64,000 nucleotides of DNA from Streptomyces sp. SW4 (GTDB taxonomy: Bacteria; Actinomycetota; Actinomycetes; Streptomycetales; Streptomycetaceae). The notes beneath the pieces are model-generated. The model saw only the letters and a program-made list of their open reading frames with translations. It was not told where the DNA came from and ran no database searches. The position numbers and the translations under genes are program-made. The stretch covers positions 1,922,001-1,986,000 of the forward strand of contig QKWM01000004.1 of NCBI GenBank assembly GCA_003248315.1, written 5' to 3'. Positions 46,727 through 56,048 of this stretch are shown piece by piece (positions within the stretch are counted from its first letter, which is position 1; every line of letters begins with the position of its first letter).

Positions 46727-47533
46727 ACGACCGCGCCGTCCACAGCTCGGGGAAGACGTTCTTGCGGGCCCGCTTCTCCAGCCAGGCCACCCCGGCGGAA
46801 CCGCCGGTGCCGGTCTTGGCGCCCATCGCGCGCCGGGTGGCGACCAGGTGGTCGTTGCGCCAGCGCCACACCAGCTCGGCGACGTCGGTCAGCGCCTCGC
46901 CGAGCCGGGCCAGCTCGCCGTTCTGGTCGCCGGCGTACACGGCCGTCCAGGCCGCCTCGACCTCGGGCGACGCCTCGTACGGCTGGGACACCTCGCGGTG
47001 CAGGACGGCGTCCGGGATGTCGTACCCGCGCCGCGCCAGCAGCCGGACCACCTCGTCGTACAGGCTGGGTTCGTGCAGCGCCTTCTCCAGCTCCGCGTGG
47101 ACGCGCGGGGAGCCGCGGTGCGGTACGAGCATGGACGCGGACTTCTCGCCGAGCAGGAACTCCATGCGGCGGTACATGGCCGACTGGAAGCCGGAGCCCT
47201 CGCCGAGGGCGCCCCGGTAGGAGTTGAACTGGGCCGGGGTGAGCTGCCCAGCGGGATCCAGGAGGCGTTCAGCGCCTCCAGCTCGCGCACCGAGCGCTTC
47301 AGCGCGTCGGTCGCCGTCCGTACGTCGTCACCGCGCAGGGCCCGCGCGGCCGTCTCCCACTCGTGGACGATGACGGTGAACCACAGCTCCATCACCTGGG
47401 TCGTGACCAGGAAGACCATCTCTCCGGGATCGTCGGAGAGGGTGTGCTGGAGATGGGTGAGCACGTCCGCCTTGACGTAGTCCTCGTACGGCGTGCTGCC
47501 CTCGAAGTCGAGATTCGGGGCGTCGTGGGACAT
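46719..47533 (-). CDS. Tryptophan 2,3-dioxygenase (one frameshift)
   Basis: 271 residues after adding one base near 47250 (IPLGQLTPAQFNSYRGALGEGSGFQS). It opens the indole ring of tryptophan to N-formylkynurenine. Family blocks are LTHLQHTLSDDPGEMVFLVTTQVMELWF, SGFQSAMYRRMEFLLG, and the haem-ligand region WRWRNDHLVATRRAMGAKTGTGGSAGVAWL. In well-studied enzymes the first block reads HQ(x)xELW; here the distal His position is Thr (TTQVMELW). AGGAG lies before ATG 47533. First gene of the tryptophan catabolic unit, which in Streptomyces supplies anthranilate or NAD precursors. Confidence 0.94.
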
Positions 47534-47640
47534 CGCTGTCTCCTGATGTGCACTCCGGGTAGCGGTCCGCCCTGCCGTTACCGGCACGGGGGCCCCGGTC
47601 CCCACACGGCATCCTCCGCAATCGTCCCAGCAAACCGCAA

Positions 47641-47664
47641 GGCCCGCCCGTCCACGGGCGGGCC
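47641..47664 (-). terminator. Terminator after the DUF3151 gene
   Basis: GGCCCGCCCGT, loop CC, ACGGGCGGGCC: an 11-bp stem starting 17 bases after the stop codon at 47681. Confidence 0.8.
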
Positions 47665-47680
47665 CGGCAGGGGTCCCCGG

Positions 47681-48093
47681 TCAGCGCAGGACGTCGGCCG
47701 CCGTCGGCGAGGAGTCCCGCAGGAACTGGCTGCAGCGCTCGTACTCCTCCTTCTCGCCGATCGCCTGGGCGGCGCGGGCGAGGGCGTGCAGGGCGCGCAG
47801 GAAGCCGCGGTTCGGCTCGTGCTCCCAGGGCACCGGGCCGTGGCCCTTCCAGCCGTTGCGGCGCAGCGCGTCCAGGCCCCGGTGGTAGCCCGTGCGGGCG
47901 TAGGCGTACGACTCCACGACGCTGCCCCGCTCGAAGGCCTCGTCGGCGAGCTGCGCCCACGCGAGCGAGGAGGTGGGGTGCTCGGCGGCGACGTCGGCGG
48001 GCGAGGCGCCGCCCGCGAGCAGCTCGCGCGGCCCGGGGTCGTCGGGGAGGTGGGTCGGGGGCGGTCCCCGAGGAGGTTCTCGTGAATGGCCAT
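47681..48093 (-). CDS. DUF3151 family protein (one frameshift)
   Basis: About 137 residues. ATG 48093 (MAIHENLLGDRPP) joins, after a repair near 48062, to THLPDDPGPRELLAGGASPADVAAEHPTSSLAWAQLADEAFERGSVVESYAYARTGYHRGLDALRRNGWKGHGPVPWEHEPNRGFLRALHALARAAQAIGE. A soluble helical TPR-like fold. The family is actinobacterial and usually follows fba, as here. The function is unknown. Confidence 0.88.
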
Positions 48094-48132
48094 GCCCCAA
48101 GTCTGCGCCATGGCCGGGCGGGGGCACGGCGA

Positions 48133-48161
48133 GGGCCCGGCACCGCGAGGGTGCCGGGCCC
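48133..48161 (-). terminator. Strong terminator after fba
   Basis: GGGCCCGGCACC (48133-48144) and GGTGCCGGGCCC (48150-48161) form a perfect 12-bp stem with loop GCGAG, 15 bases beyond the fba stop. Confidence 0.88.
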
Positions 48162-48176
48162 GTGACGTGCCGCGGG

Positions 48177-49208
48177 TCACTTGATGCGCTGGCCCGCCGA
48201 GCGCAGGTGGCCGCAGGCCTCGACGACGCGGGCGGCCATGCTCGCCTCGGCGAGCTTGCCCCAGGTCCGCGGGTCGTAGGTCTTCTTGTTGCCGACCTCG
48301 CCGTCGACCTTCAGGACGCCGTCGTAGTTGCGGAACATGTGGTCGGCGACCGGACGCGTGAAGGCGTACTGCGTGTCCGTGTCGATGTTCATCTTGACCA
48401 CGCCGTTCTCCAGCGCGGTGCGGATCTCCTCCTCCGTGGAGCCGGAGCCGCCGTGGAAGACGAAGTCGAACGGCTTGGAGCCGGCGGGCCGGCCGTACTT
48501 CGCGGCGACGCCCTCGTTCAGCTCCTTGAGCAGCTCGGGGCGGAGCACGACGTTGCCCGGCTTGTACACGCCGTGGACGTTGCCGAAGGACGCGGCGAGC
48601 AGGTAGCGGCCCTTCTCGCCCAGGCCCAGGGCCTCGGCGGTGCGGACCGCGTCGTCGACCGTGGTGTACAGGGAGTCGTTGATCTCGTGGGAGACGCCGT
48701 CCTCCTCGCCGCCGGTCGGGGTGATCTCGACCTCGAGGATGATGTTGGCGGCCTTGGCGCGCTCCAGCAGCTCCTGGGCGATGGCCAGGTTGTCGGAGAG
48801 GGTCTCGGCGGAGCCGTCCCACATGTGCGACTGGAAGAGCGGGTTGCGGCCGGCCTTGACGCGCTCCTCGGAGACCGCCAGCAGCGGGCGGACGTACCCG
48901 TCGAGCTTGTCCTTCGGGCAGTGGTCCGTGTGCAGGGCGATGTTGACGTCGTACTTCTCGGCGACGATGTGCGCGAACTCGGCCAGGGCGACCGCGCCGG
49001 TCACCATGTCCTTGTTGTGCTGGCCGCCGAGGAACTCGGCACCGCCGGTGGAGATCTGAACGATGCCGTCGCTCTCCGCCTCCGCGAAACCGCGCAGGGC
49101 CGCGTGCAGGGTCTGGGAGGAGGTCACGTTGATGGCCGGGTAGGCGAACTTGCCTGCCTTCGCCCGGTCCAGCATCTCGTTGTAGACCTCGGGAGTTGCG
49201 ATGGGCAT
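48177..49208 (-). CDS. fba: Class II fructose-bisphosphate aldolase
   Basis: 343 residues, intact. Zinc-dependent cleavage of fructose 1,6-bisphosphate in glycolysis and its reverse in gluconeogenesis. Metal and substrate residues are visible in VNIALHTDHCPKDKL (His pair), NIILEVEITPTGGEEDG (Glu), AASFGNVHGVY (His), FDFVFHGGSGST (His) and GVVKMNIDTDTQYAF. The class II A length and the KTYDPRTWGKLAE C-terminus are typical. Ends at the strong hairpin 48133-48161. The gap to pyrE (49209-49331) must hold its promoter. Confidence 0.98.
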   Translation of the reverse strand: MPIATPEVYNEMLDRAKAGKFAYPAINVTSSQTLHAALRGFAEAESDGIVQISTGGAEFLGGQHNKDMVTGAVALAEFAHIVAEKYDVNIALHTDHCPKDKLDGYVRPLLAVSEERVKAGRNPLFQSHMWDGSAETLSDNLAIAQELLERAKAANIILEVEITPTGGEEDGVSHEINDSLYTTVDDAVRTAEALGLGEKGRYLLAASFGNVHGVYKPGNVVLRPELLKELNEGVAAKYGRPAGSKPFDFVFHGGSGSTEEEIRTALENGVVKMNIDTDTQYAFTRPVADHMFRNYDGVLKVDGEVGNKKTYDPRTWGKLAEASMAARVVEACGHLRSAGQRIK

Positions 49209-49331
49209 CTGTCCGCTCCTTGTTTCTGCGGGTGGGAGTGCTCGTACCTGTCGGCCCTGACCTAGAACCTTGGCTGCGACGTCATCGTCGGGGCCATCTT
49301 TCCAGACGGGGCGGCCGGCGCCGAGTGGACC

Positions 49332-49880
49332 TCAGTCCAGGCCCAGCTCGTCCTTGGAGTACGCGTACAGGTACGGCACGCCGGCGCCCTCCTGGATCTT
49401 CTCGGCGGCGCCGGTCGCCCGGTCGACGATCGTCGCGACGGCGACGACCTCGGCGCCGGCCTCGCGGACGGCCTCGACGGCCGTGAGCGGGGAGCCGCCG
49501 GTGGTGGAGGTGTCCTCCACGACCAGGACGCGGCGGCCGGCGATGTCCGGGCCCTCGACACGGCGCTGCAGGCCGTGCGCCTTGGCGGCCTTGCGGACGA
49601 CGAAGGCGTCCAGCCTGCGGCCGCGCGCGGCGGCGGCGTGCAGCATGCTCGCGGCGACCGGGTCGGCGCCCATGGTGAGCCCGCCCACCGCGTCGAACTC
49701 GAGATCGGCGGTGAGGTCCAGCAGCACCTGCCCGACCAGCGGCGCGGCCTCGCCGTCCAGGGTGATGCGGCGCAGGTCGACGTAGTAGTCGGCCTCCAGA
49801 CCCGAGGAGAGGGTCACCTTGCCGTGCACCACGGCCTTGTCCTTGATCTGCTGCAGCAGCGCGCCGCGTACGTCACTCAT
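49332..49880 (-). CDS. pyrE: Orotate phosphoribosyltransferase
   Basis: 182 residues, intact. Converts orotate and PRPP to OMP in pyrimidine synthesis. Visible are the substrate loop region FVVRKAAKAHGLQRRVEG, the PRPP-binding signature VLVVEDTSTTGGSPL, and LSSGLEADYYVDLRRITLDG. ATG 49880 lies ten bases after the aldose epimerase stop, so the two are probably co-transcribed. It is away from the other pyr genes, as usual in Streptomyces. Confidence 0.96.
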   Translation of the reverse strand: MSDVRGALLQQIKDKAVVHGKVTLSSGLEADYYVDLRRITLDGEAAPLVGQVLLDLTADLEFDAVGGLTMGADPVAASMLHAAAARGRRLDAFVVRKAAKAHGLQRRVEGPDIAGRRVLVVEDTSTTGGSPLTAVEAVREAGAEVVAVATIVDRATGAAEKIQEGAGVPYLYAYSKDELGLD

Positions 49881-49890
49881 GGTGGCCAGC

Positions 49891-50679
49891 TTAAAGGCGG
49901 CGCCAGCTCCACGTCGTGGTGGCCTCCAGCGGCTCCAGGGGCGTGACCAGGCGCGGGAGGGTGTTGAGGCCGTTGGGCGGGCCGGTCTGCGGCTCCACGC
50001 AGACGGCGGCGTCCTGCTCGTCGTAGACCACGACCCACTCCTCGGGGCTGGTCACCCTCAGCTCCAGCAGCCCGGGCCAGGTGAGGGTGACGTCGACGCC
50101 GCCGGGCATGCCGAAGCAGTCGTCCCAGGGGCCCGGCCTCGGGTCGATCCGGTTGCCGGTGGGCAGGTGGTCGTCGCCGCGCTCCTCCTGCCAGGCGGGG
50201 TCGAAGCCGAGGGCGACGTCCGTGCCGCCGAGGGTGCGGTTGAACCACGGGTGCCAGCCGATCTGCGCCGGGAACGACGACTCGTACGTCTCGACGGACA
50301 TCGTCAGCGTCAGGGCGTCCTCGGCGAGCGCGACGTGCTGGGTGACCCGGCCGGGATAGGGCCACGGGTCGGCGAGGTCGTGGGTGAGGACGGCCTCGGT
50401 CTTCGTCGCGCGCGCGGTGCGCCAGGCGGCGTCGCGGGCGGTGCCGTGGATGGCGTGGGGCGGGTTGTTGAGCGGCATCTGGCGGACGGTCGCGCCGTCG
50501 CGGAAGCGGCCCTCGCGGATCCGGCCGCACCAGGGGACCATCGGGAAGCAGCCGTACCGCTCGCCCTGCCGGAGCAGCTCGACTCCGCCGACGCGCAGCC
50601 CGGTGACCCGGCCGCCGTTGCCCGGCCGGACGGTCGCCTCCGCGTCGCCCGCGGCCAGAGTGATCTCTTCGTTGCTCAC
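49891..50679 (-). CDS. Aldose 1-epimerase family protein
   Basis: 262 residues, intact, all-beta galactose mutarotase fold. Conserved points are GNGGRVTGLRVGGVELL, CFPMVPWCGRIREGRF, PHAIHGTARDAAWR (catalytic-type His), QIGWHPWFNRTLGG (second His) and EEWVVVYDEQDAAVCVEPQTGPPN with the catalytic Glu. It interconverts sugar anomers; the sugar is not predictable, and hexose-6-phosphate mutarotase activity is possible. Followed at ten bases by pyrE. Confidence 0.93.
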   Translation of the reverse strand: MSNEEITLAAGDAEATVRPGNGGRVTGLRVGGVELLRQGERYGCFPMVPWCGRIREGRFRDGATVRQMPLNNPPHAIHGTARDAAWRTARATKTEAVLTHDLADPWPYPGRVTQHVALAEDALTLTMSVETYESSFPAQIGWHPWFNRTLGGTDVALGFDPAWQEERGDDHLPTGNRIDPRPGPWDDCFGMPGGVDVTLTWPGLLELRVTSPEEWVVVYDEQDAAVCVEPQTGPPNGLNTLPRLVTPLEPLEATTTWSWRRL

Positions 50680-50728
50680 GGGACGACCCTACTGGGGCGG
50701 CCGGACCGCCGCCCGTGCCGTACCGCTA

Positions 50729-50778
50729 GGGGTGTCTCGCCGATCGCGCCGCGAGCCCGGCATGATCGGCGACACCCC
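50729..50778 (-). terminator. Terminator after the CoxG-like gene
   Basis: GGGGTGTCTCGCCGATC (50729-50745) pairs with GATCGGCGACACCCC (50764-50778) except for a two-base bulge. It lies eleven bases past the stop at 50789 and just upstream of the epimerase start. Confidence 0.78.
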
Positions 50779-50788
50779 CTGGGGGAGG

Positions 50789-51834
50789 TCAACGGCGCCG
50801 GCGCAGGGCGCGGCCGACCACGATCGCCGACGCCACGACCAGCGCGGCGGCGGGGGCCGCCCAGCGCAGGGGCGTGCCGGGGGTGGCCGCCTGGGGCGCG
50901 GGGACGGGGGCGTACCGGCCGCGCGGCGGGGCGTGGTCCACCTCCTCGGCGCTGCGCCCGATCATCGTCCGCCGTGCGTGCGCCGCCTCGGCGGGCGGCT
51001 CGGCCGACGCCTCCTCGTCGGCGGCTGGGTCGAGCGACGACGGGGGATCTCGGCGTCGAAGACGGAGGGGGAGGGTGAGGGTGAGGGTGAGGCGTTCGAG
51101 TCCGACGGGGCCGAGGGGGCGGGCGGTTCCGAAGGGGCGGACGGCTCCGCCGCTTCGGTGGGCTCCGCAGGCTGGGCGGGCTGGGCGGGCTGGGCGGGCT
51201 CGCCGGGCTCGGAGGGCTCGGAGGGCGCGCCGGGCTCGGAGGGCGCGCCGGATTCGGCGGACGCCTCGGGCTCGGTGGGGGCGGGGCGCGGGGTGCCGGG
51301 GGGACGGGGCGTCGTCCGCGTCGGGGGTCGTGTCGAGGTCGGCGGCCGCCGCGGGCTCGAAGTCCTCGGTGGCCACGGCCTCCACGGAGTCCGGGGACGG
51401 CCGCGACGCGGGCGCGGCCTCCGCCAGGTTCTCCGCGACGCGGGCCAGCAGCCGCTGCACGGACGAGGTGACCGCGTCCTGCTCCAGTTCCGTGACCCGG
51501 CCGTCCGCGGTGGCCGTCCCGTCGAAGGCGACGGTGGCGCCGCCCTCGGCGTCCCGGACGCGCACCGTGAGCGCGAACGCGGCCTTGCCGCTGCCGCGCG
51601 CCTCGGTGCCCTCGCCCTCGACGGCGAACGCGCCGTCCTCGCGCGCCGACAGCCGCAGCGAGCCCCGGTAGGTGATGGAGTGACCGCCGACGCGCATCTT
51701 CAGCCGCCCGGCGACGGGCTCTGCGCCGGCGTCCTGCTGGAGCCCGGGCACCGCGCCGGCGACCCGTGCGGGGTCGGCCAGCACCTCCCTGAGCCGCTCG
51801 GCCGGAACCGGAACGAACACCTCATGCTCCATGT
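50789..51834 (-). CDS. CoxG-type SRPBCC protein with membrane tail (frameshifted)
   Basis: About 349 residues from ATG 51834. The SRPBCC domain (residues about 1-145: MEHEVFVPVPAERLREVLADPARVAGAVPGLQ, GGHSITYRGSLRLSAREDG, VTELEQDAVTSSVQRLLARVAENL) is of the carbon monoxide dehydrogenase subunit G type. A long Pro/Ser/Glu linker with repeated PSEPG/PAQPAQ units follows, and one C-terminal transmembrane helix (APAAALVVASAIVVG) ends it. Breaks near 51300 and 51045 flip the linker into an Arg-rich false frame. No CO dehydrogenase genes are adjacent, so the role is unknown; a membrane-tethered hydrophobic-ligand carrier is possible. Confidence 0.82.
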
Positions 51835-51867
51835 CGACGCAGCCTACCACGAGTCGCCGCGTCCACC

Positions 51868-51927
51868 CCCGTCGGCGCGAAGTCGTCGCGCCCGCCCCCG
51901 TCGGCGCGAAGTCGTCGCGCCCGCCCC
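51868..51927. repeat. 30-bp direct repeat, two copies
   Basis: Two exact head-to-tail copies of a unit containing CGTCGGCGCGAAGTCGTCGC, between the CoxG-like start and the response regulator stop. Confidence 0.85.
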
Positions 51928-51954
51928 CACGCGCCCGTCCCCGCGGTCCGGGTG

Positions 51955-52679
51955 TCAGGGCGTCGTGCCGGAGCCGCCGCCCGGCCGTACCAGGCCCGTC
52001 TCGTACGCCAGCACCACCGCCTGCGCCCGGCTGGCCAGCCCGAGCTTGGCCATCGTGCGGTTGAGGTGGGTCTTGACCGTGGCCTCGCTGATGAAGAGCC
52101 GGTCGGCGGCCTCGGCGTTGGTCAGGCCGCGGGCGACCAGTTCCAGGACCTCGACCTCCCGGCCGGTCAGCGCCGTCAGTCCGGGCGGCGGGCCGGAGCC
52201 GCGCGCCGCCCGGTCGGCCACCTGCGTGAACGCCTCCACCAGGCGCCGGGTGACCGCGGGGGCGAACAGCGCGTCGCCGCCGTGCACCGCGGTGACCGCG
52301 GCCAGCAGCCGCTCGGGTCCGGCGTCCTTGAGCAGGAAGCCGGAGGCACCGGCGCGCAGGGCGCCGTACACGTACTCGTCGAGGTCGAAGGTGGTCAGGA
52401 CCAGCACGCGGGGCGCCGGGTCCACCGCTTCGGCGAGGATCCGGGCCGTGGCCTCGATGCCGGTCATGCCGGGCATGCGGATGTCCATCAGGACGACGTC
52501 CGGCCGGGTCCGGGCGGCCAGCGCCACCGCCTCGGCGCCGTCGGCCGCCTCGCCGACGACCTCCATGCCGGGGCGGCGCGCAGCAGGGCGGCCAGGCCGC
52601 TGCGGACGAGGAACTGGTCGTCGACGACGAGCACCCGGATCGGGCCGGGGCCGGAACCGTCTCCGTCGTGCGCGGTCAT
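51955..52679 (-). CDS. NarL/LuxR-family response regulator 3 (one frameshift)
   Basis: About 241 residues. VLVVDDQFLVRSGLAALLRAAPGMEVVGEA (joined by one base near 52572), Asp in DVVLMDIRMPGMTG, GFLLKDAG, and LuxR domain LTGREVEVLELVARGLTNAEAADRLFISEATVKTHLNRTMAKLGL. It overlaps the kinase stop by four bases, so kinase 3 is the cognate sensor. Not especially close to regulators 1 and 2. Confidence 0.95.
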
Positions 52680-53878
52680 TCGGTGACGGCGTCCTTCCGG
52701 CGTGCGGCCGGTACCGGCGTCGGCAGGGTCAGGTGCACGCCGAATCCCCCTTCGCTGCGCGGGCCGACGGCGATCGTCCCGCCGTAGAGCTTGGCCCGTT
52801 CCCGCATGCCGATCAAGCCGTGGCCGCCGCGCTGGGGCGAGGTGTCCGATTCCACCCCCTCTCCGTCACCGTTTCCGTGGCCGTTCCCCTCGCGGTTCCC
52901 GTCGCCGGTTCCGTCGTCGGTCACCGACACCGTCACCTCGCCCGCCCGGTAGGCGAGTTCGACGGCGGCGCGGGAGCCGGGCGCGTGTTTGAGGACGTTG
53001 GTCAGGGCCTCCTGGACGATCCGGTAGACGCACAGCTGCACTCCCGGCGGCAGCGGCCGGGGCTCGCCGGTGACGGTCAGGTCGACGCCGACGCCGCCGG
53101 CCCGGACCCGGGCGACCATCTCCTCCAGCTGGTCCAGGCCGGGCGCCGGGGTGTTCTCCGCGCCCTGCACCCCGTCGGCGCGCAGCAGGCCCAGCATGCG
53201 GCGCAGTTCGGCGAGGGCCTCGCCGCTGGCGCCCTCGATGGTGTCGAGGGAGTCGCGGGCGGTGCGGGCGTCGGAGGTGAACACGAACCGGGCCAGGCCC
53301 GCCTGGACGTTGATGACGGCGATGTGGTGGGCGACCACGTCGTGCAGTTCGCGGGCGATGCGCACCCGTTCCTCGGCGACCTCGCGCCGGGCCCGTTCGG
53401 CCTGTTCGGCGCGGAGCTGCCGGGTCAGCTCCGCCGTTCTGCGGGCGACGTACCCGAACCGCCAGAGCACCAGCGGGAAGCCGACGGCCTGGCCGAGGAC
53501 GGAGGGCATCGCGGCGCCGTCGGTGATCAGTCCGGCGTGGATCCACACCCCGGCGAGGAGGGCGGCGCAGGCCGCTGCGGTCCGGGTGGGGCGCAGGGAG
53601 GCGACGGTGTAGACGGCGAGCATCGGGCCGAAGGAGTTCACCACCGGCCACTCGCCCAGGGTGACGTAGACCGCCCAGCAGGCGTGGACGGCGAGGCAGA
53701 CGGTCACCGGGGCCCGGGTGCGCAGCGCCAGGGGCAGGTTGACGCAGGCCACGAGGGTCCAGGCGAGCGGGTCCAGCGCGGGCCACCCCTGGGCGGCGGC
53801 CTCGGTGCCGAGCAGGGCCGCCACGGTCGTCAGCGCCGCGGCGATCAGGCCGTCGGCCGCCAGCGGGTGCAGACGCAT
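52676..53878 (-). CDS. Two-component sensor histidine kinase 3 (HisKA_3)
   Basis: About 400 residues from ATG 53878 (MRLHPLAADGLIAAAL), preferred over an upstream start that adds a poorly composed leader. Five transmembrane helices; phospho-His in VAEERVRIARELHDVVAHHIAVINVQAG; N box YRIVQEALTNVLKHAPG; G box GGHGLIGMRERAKLYGG. A low-complexity insert (GDGNREGNGHGNGDGEG) sits in the ATP-lid region. Intact. The 430-bp gap upstream (53879-54308) holds its promoter and a repeat array. Confidence 0.94.
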   Translation of the reverse strand: MRLHPLAADGLIAAALTTVAALLGTEAAAQGWPALDPLAWTLVACVNLPLALRTRAPVTVCLAVHACWAVYVTLGEWPVVNSFGPMLAVYTVASLRPTRTAAACAALLAGVWIHAGLITDGAAMPSVLGQAVGFPLVLWRFGYVARRTAELTRQLRAEQAERARREVAEERVRIARELHDVVAHHIAVINVQAGLARFVFTSDARTARDSLDTIEGASGEALAELRRMLGLLRADGVQGAENTPAPGLDQLEEMVARVRAGGVGVDLTVTGEPRPLPPGVQLCVYRIVQEALTNVLKHAPGSRAAVELAYRAGEVTVSVTDDGTGDGNREGNGHGNGDGEGVESDTSPQRGGHGLIGMRERAKLYGGTIAVGPRSEGGFGVHLTLPTPVPAARRKDAVTE

Positions 53879-54112
53879 TGCCGCAGCGTAAGGCCGGTGG
53901 CGGGACGGACGCGTCCCCTCGGTGCCGTACCGCGGAAGTTGCAGGCGGCGGCCGGCGGCTACCGCGCAGGTTGGGGGCGGATCCAACCGGCGCGGGATTC
54001 GGACGCCGGGGGACGGCCGTATGTTCTCGGTGCGAACGATCCACCGGGGGATCGCGGCGGTCCGTCCCTGTTCCGGGGAGGGCGGACCGCCGCGCGGGCC
54101 GTTCGCGCAGAC

Positions 54113-54316
54113 GGTCGTCAGGAGCGAGACGGTCGCCAGGAGCGGGGCCGCCCGAGGCGTCAGGAGCGGAGGCCGCCCGAGGCGTCAGGAGCGGGGTCGC
54201 CGGAGGCGTCAGGAGCGGGAGTCGCCCGAGGCGTCAGGAGCGGGAGTCGCCCGAGGCGCCAGGAGCGGAGGGTCGCCGGAGGCGTCAGAAGCGGGGTCGC
54301 CGGTGGCGTCAGTAGC
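54113..54316. repeat. Approximately 24-bp tandem repeat, about nine copies
   Basis: Copies of GGCGTCAGGAGCGGG followed by GTCGCCCGA or GTCGCCGGA, with small length changes. The array begins right at the end of the spermidine synthase gene, whose stop codon (54309-54311) lies inside the last copy. Confidence 0.9.
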
Positions 54317-55988
54317 GGGGGTGCGTGAGCGTCGACGGCGGCAGGTCCGGGACGCGGGCGCGGGCGGCCGCCTGGGCGCCGGCGGCGAGGGAGGCGGCGG
54401 TCAGCGTGCGGGGACGCGGGCCGTCGGCGGCGAGGCGCGGCTCGGGGACGGTGCGGATGCCGGCCAGCACGAAACCCCAGTCGGCGGTGGCCCGGCCGGT
54501 GCCCGCCGGCGGTCGGCGGGGTCGTCGGCCGCGCGGCCGGACGCGTCGCCGGTCACCCGGTACGGGCCGTGCGGAACCCGGCGGCGCGGAGCGTCGACTC
54601 CACCGTCCAGAACGTCTCGGGCCGTGCGGCGACCGGCCCGGCGTGCACGACGAGCCGTCCGCCGGGGGCCAGCACCCGCCGGGCCAGACCGTAGAACTCC
54701 TGCGAGTAGAGCTTCGTACCGGCCGTGACGGACGGGTCGGGCAGGTCCGAGATCACCACGTCGTACGAGGCCGGGGCCGCGCCGCGCAGCATGCGGAACG
54801 CCTCGCCCGTCGTCACGTGGACCCGGGGGTCGTCGTAGGCGTGTCCGTTCAGCGCCGACAGGGCGGGGTCGGTGCGGGCCAGCCGGGCGAGGCCGGCGTC
54901 GAGTTCGACGACGTCGACCCGCCGGACGTCCGGGTGGCGCAGCACCTCCCGGACGGCGAGGCCGTCGCCGCCGCCGAGGACCAGCACGCGCGTGTGGGGG
55001 CCGGTCAGGGCGGGATGGACGAGGGCCTCGGGTAGCGGCGGGCCTCGCCGCCGGCCCGCCGTCTGCCGTTGAGGAACAGCCCGAGGGGCCGGCCGCCGGT
55101 GCCGCCGGTGAGGACGACCTCCTGCACGTCGGTCTGGAGGGCGACGCGGACGTCCGGGCCGTAGACCGCGTGCCGGGCGGCGCGTTCGAAGTCGTCGACG
55201 AGGACGGTGGCCGCGGACAGCACCGCGAGGACGGTGGCGTTGGCGGCGAGCAGCAGCCGGCGGTCGCGGCGGCTCAGGTCGCGCCGGAACAGGCCGAGGA
55301 CGAGGGCGGCGCCGACGGACGCGTTGACGGTGCCGGTGAGCAGGGCGCCGGTCAGCTGGCCGAAGACGGGCAGCAGGAGGAAGGGGAAGGCCAGGCCGCC
55401 GATGAGGGCGCCGACGTAGTCCGCGGCGAACAGGTCGGCGACGGCGCCGCCCGCGTCCTGGCGGCGGATGCGCTGGATCAGCTCCATGAGCAGCGGGACC
55501 TCGGCGCCGATCAGCAGGCCGATGGCGAGCGAGAAGGCGACCAGCAGGAACCGCGGGCCGTGCGCCCACAGGCCGCCCCACGCGCCGGTCCAGGCGAAGA
55601 GGGCGTACAGCACCATGGCGCTGACGCCGCCGACGAGCGCGAGGACGGCCTCGACGGCGCCGAAGGCGACGGCCGCGCGGCGCCGCAGCCGCTTCGCGGC
55701 GAGCGACCCGACGCCCATCGCGAACACCATGACGGACAGCACGACGGAGGCCTGGGTGACCGAGTCGCCCATCAGGTGCGAGGCGAGGGCGACGAGGACC
55801 AGTTCGTACACCAGGCCGCAGGCCGCGCAGACGAAGACGCCCGCGAGCACCAGGAACCGCCCGGTCCCCGGCCGCACGGGCAGCCTCGCGGCGGCGGGGC
55901 TGTCCGGTCCGGTCGAGCCGCCGGAGCCGCCGGGGGTGGCCCAGGGTGGCGCATTGCCGCGTGAGGCGGGGGCGTGCTGCTCGATCAC
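54309..55988 (-). CDS. Membrane-fused polyamine aminopropyltransferase (spermidine synthase-like, frameshifted)
   Basis: About 560 residues. The first half has about seven transmembrane helices (FLVLAGVFVCAACGLVYELVLVALASHLMGDSV and others). The second half is a Rossmann spermidine-synthase domain (RYPEALVHPALTGPHTRVLVLGGGDGLAVREVLRHPDVRRVDVVELD, VISDLPDPSVTAGTKLYSQEFY). Breaks near 55033, 54577 and 54510; the true C-terminus is STLTHPRY at 54309. GTG 55988 (MIEQHAP) is the likely start. This two-part form is common in actinobacteria; whether it makes spermidine or acts on another acceptor is not settled by sequence. Confidence 0.9.
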
Positions 55989-56048
55989 GGTGTGACGTTA
56001 CGTCACTCCTGCGGTGCGCTTCGTCACCCACACGTGTGGAGCTGTCGT

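Noticed and set aside
50384..54328. A plus-strand open frame of 1314 codons
   Set aside because: It runs antisense to the epimerase, CoxG-like, response regulator and kinase genes, all with clear families. Such frames are expected from third-position GC bias.
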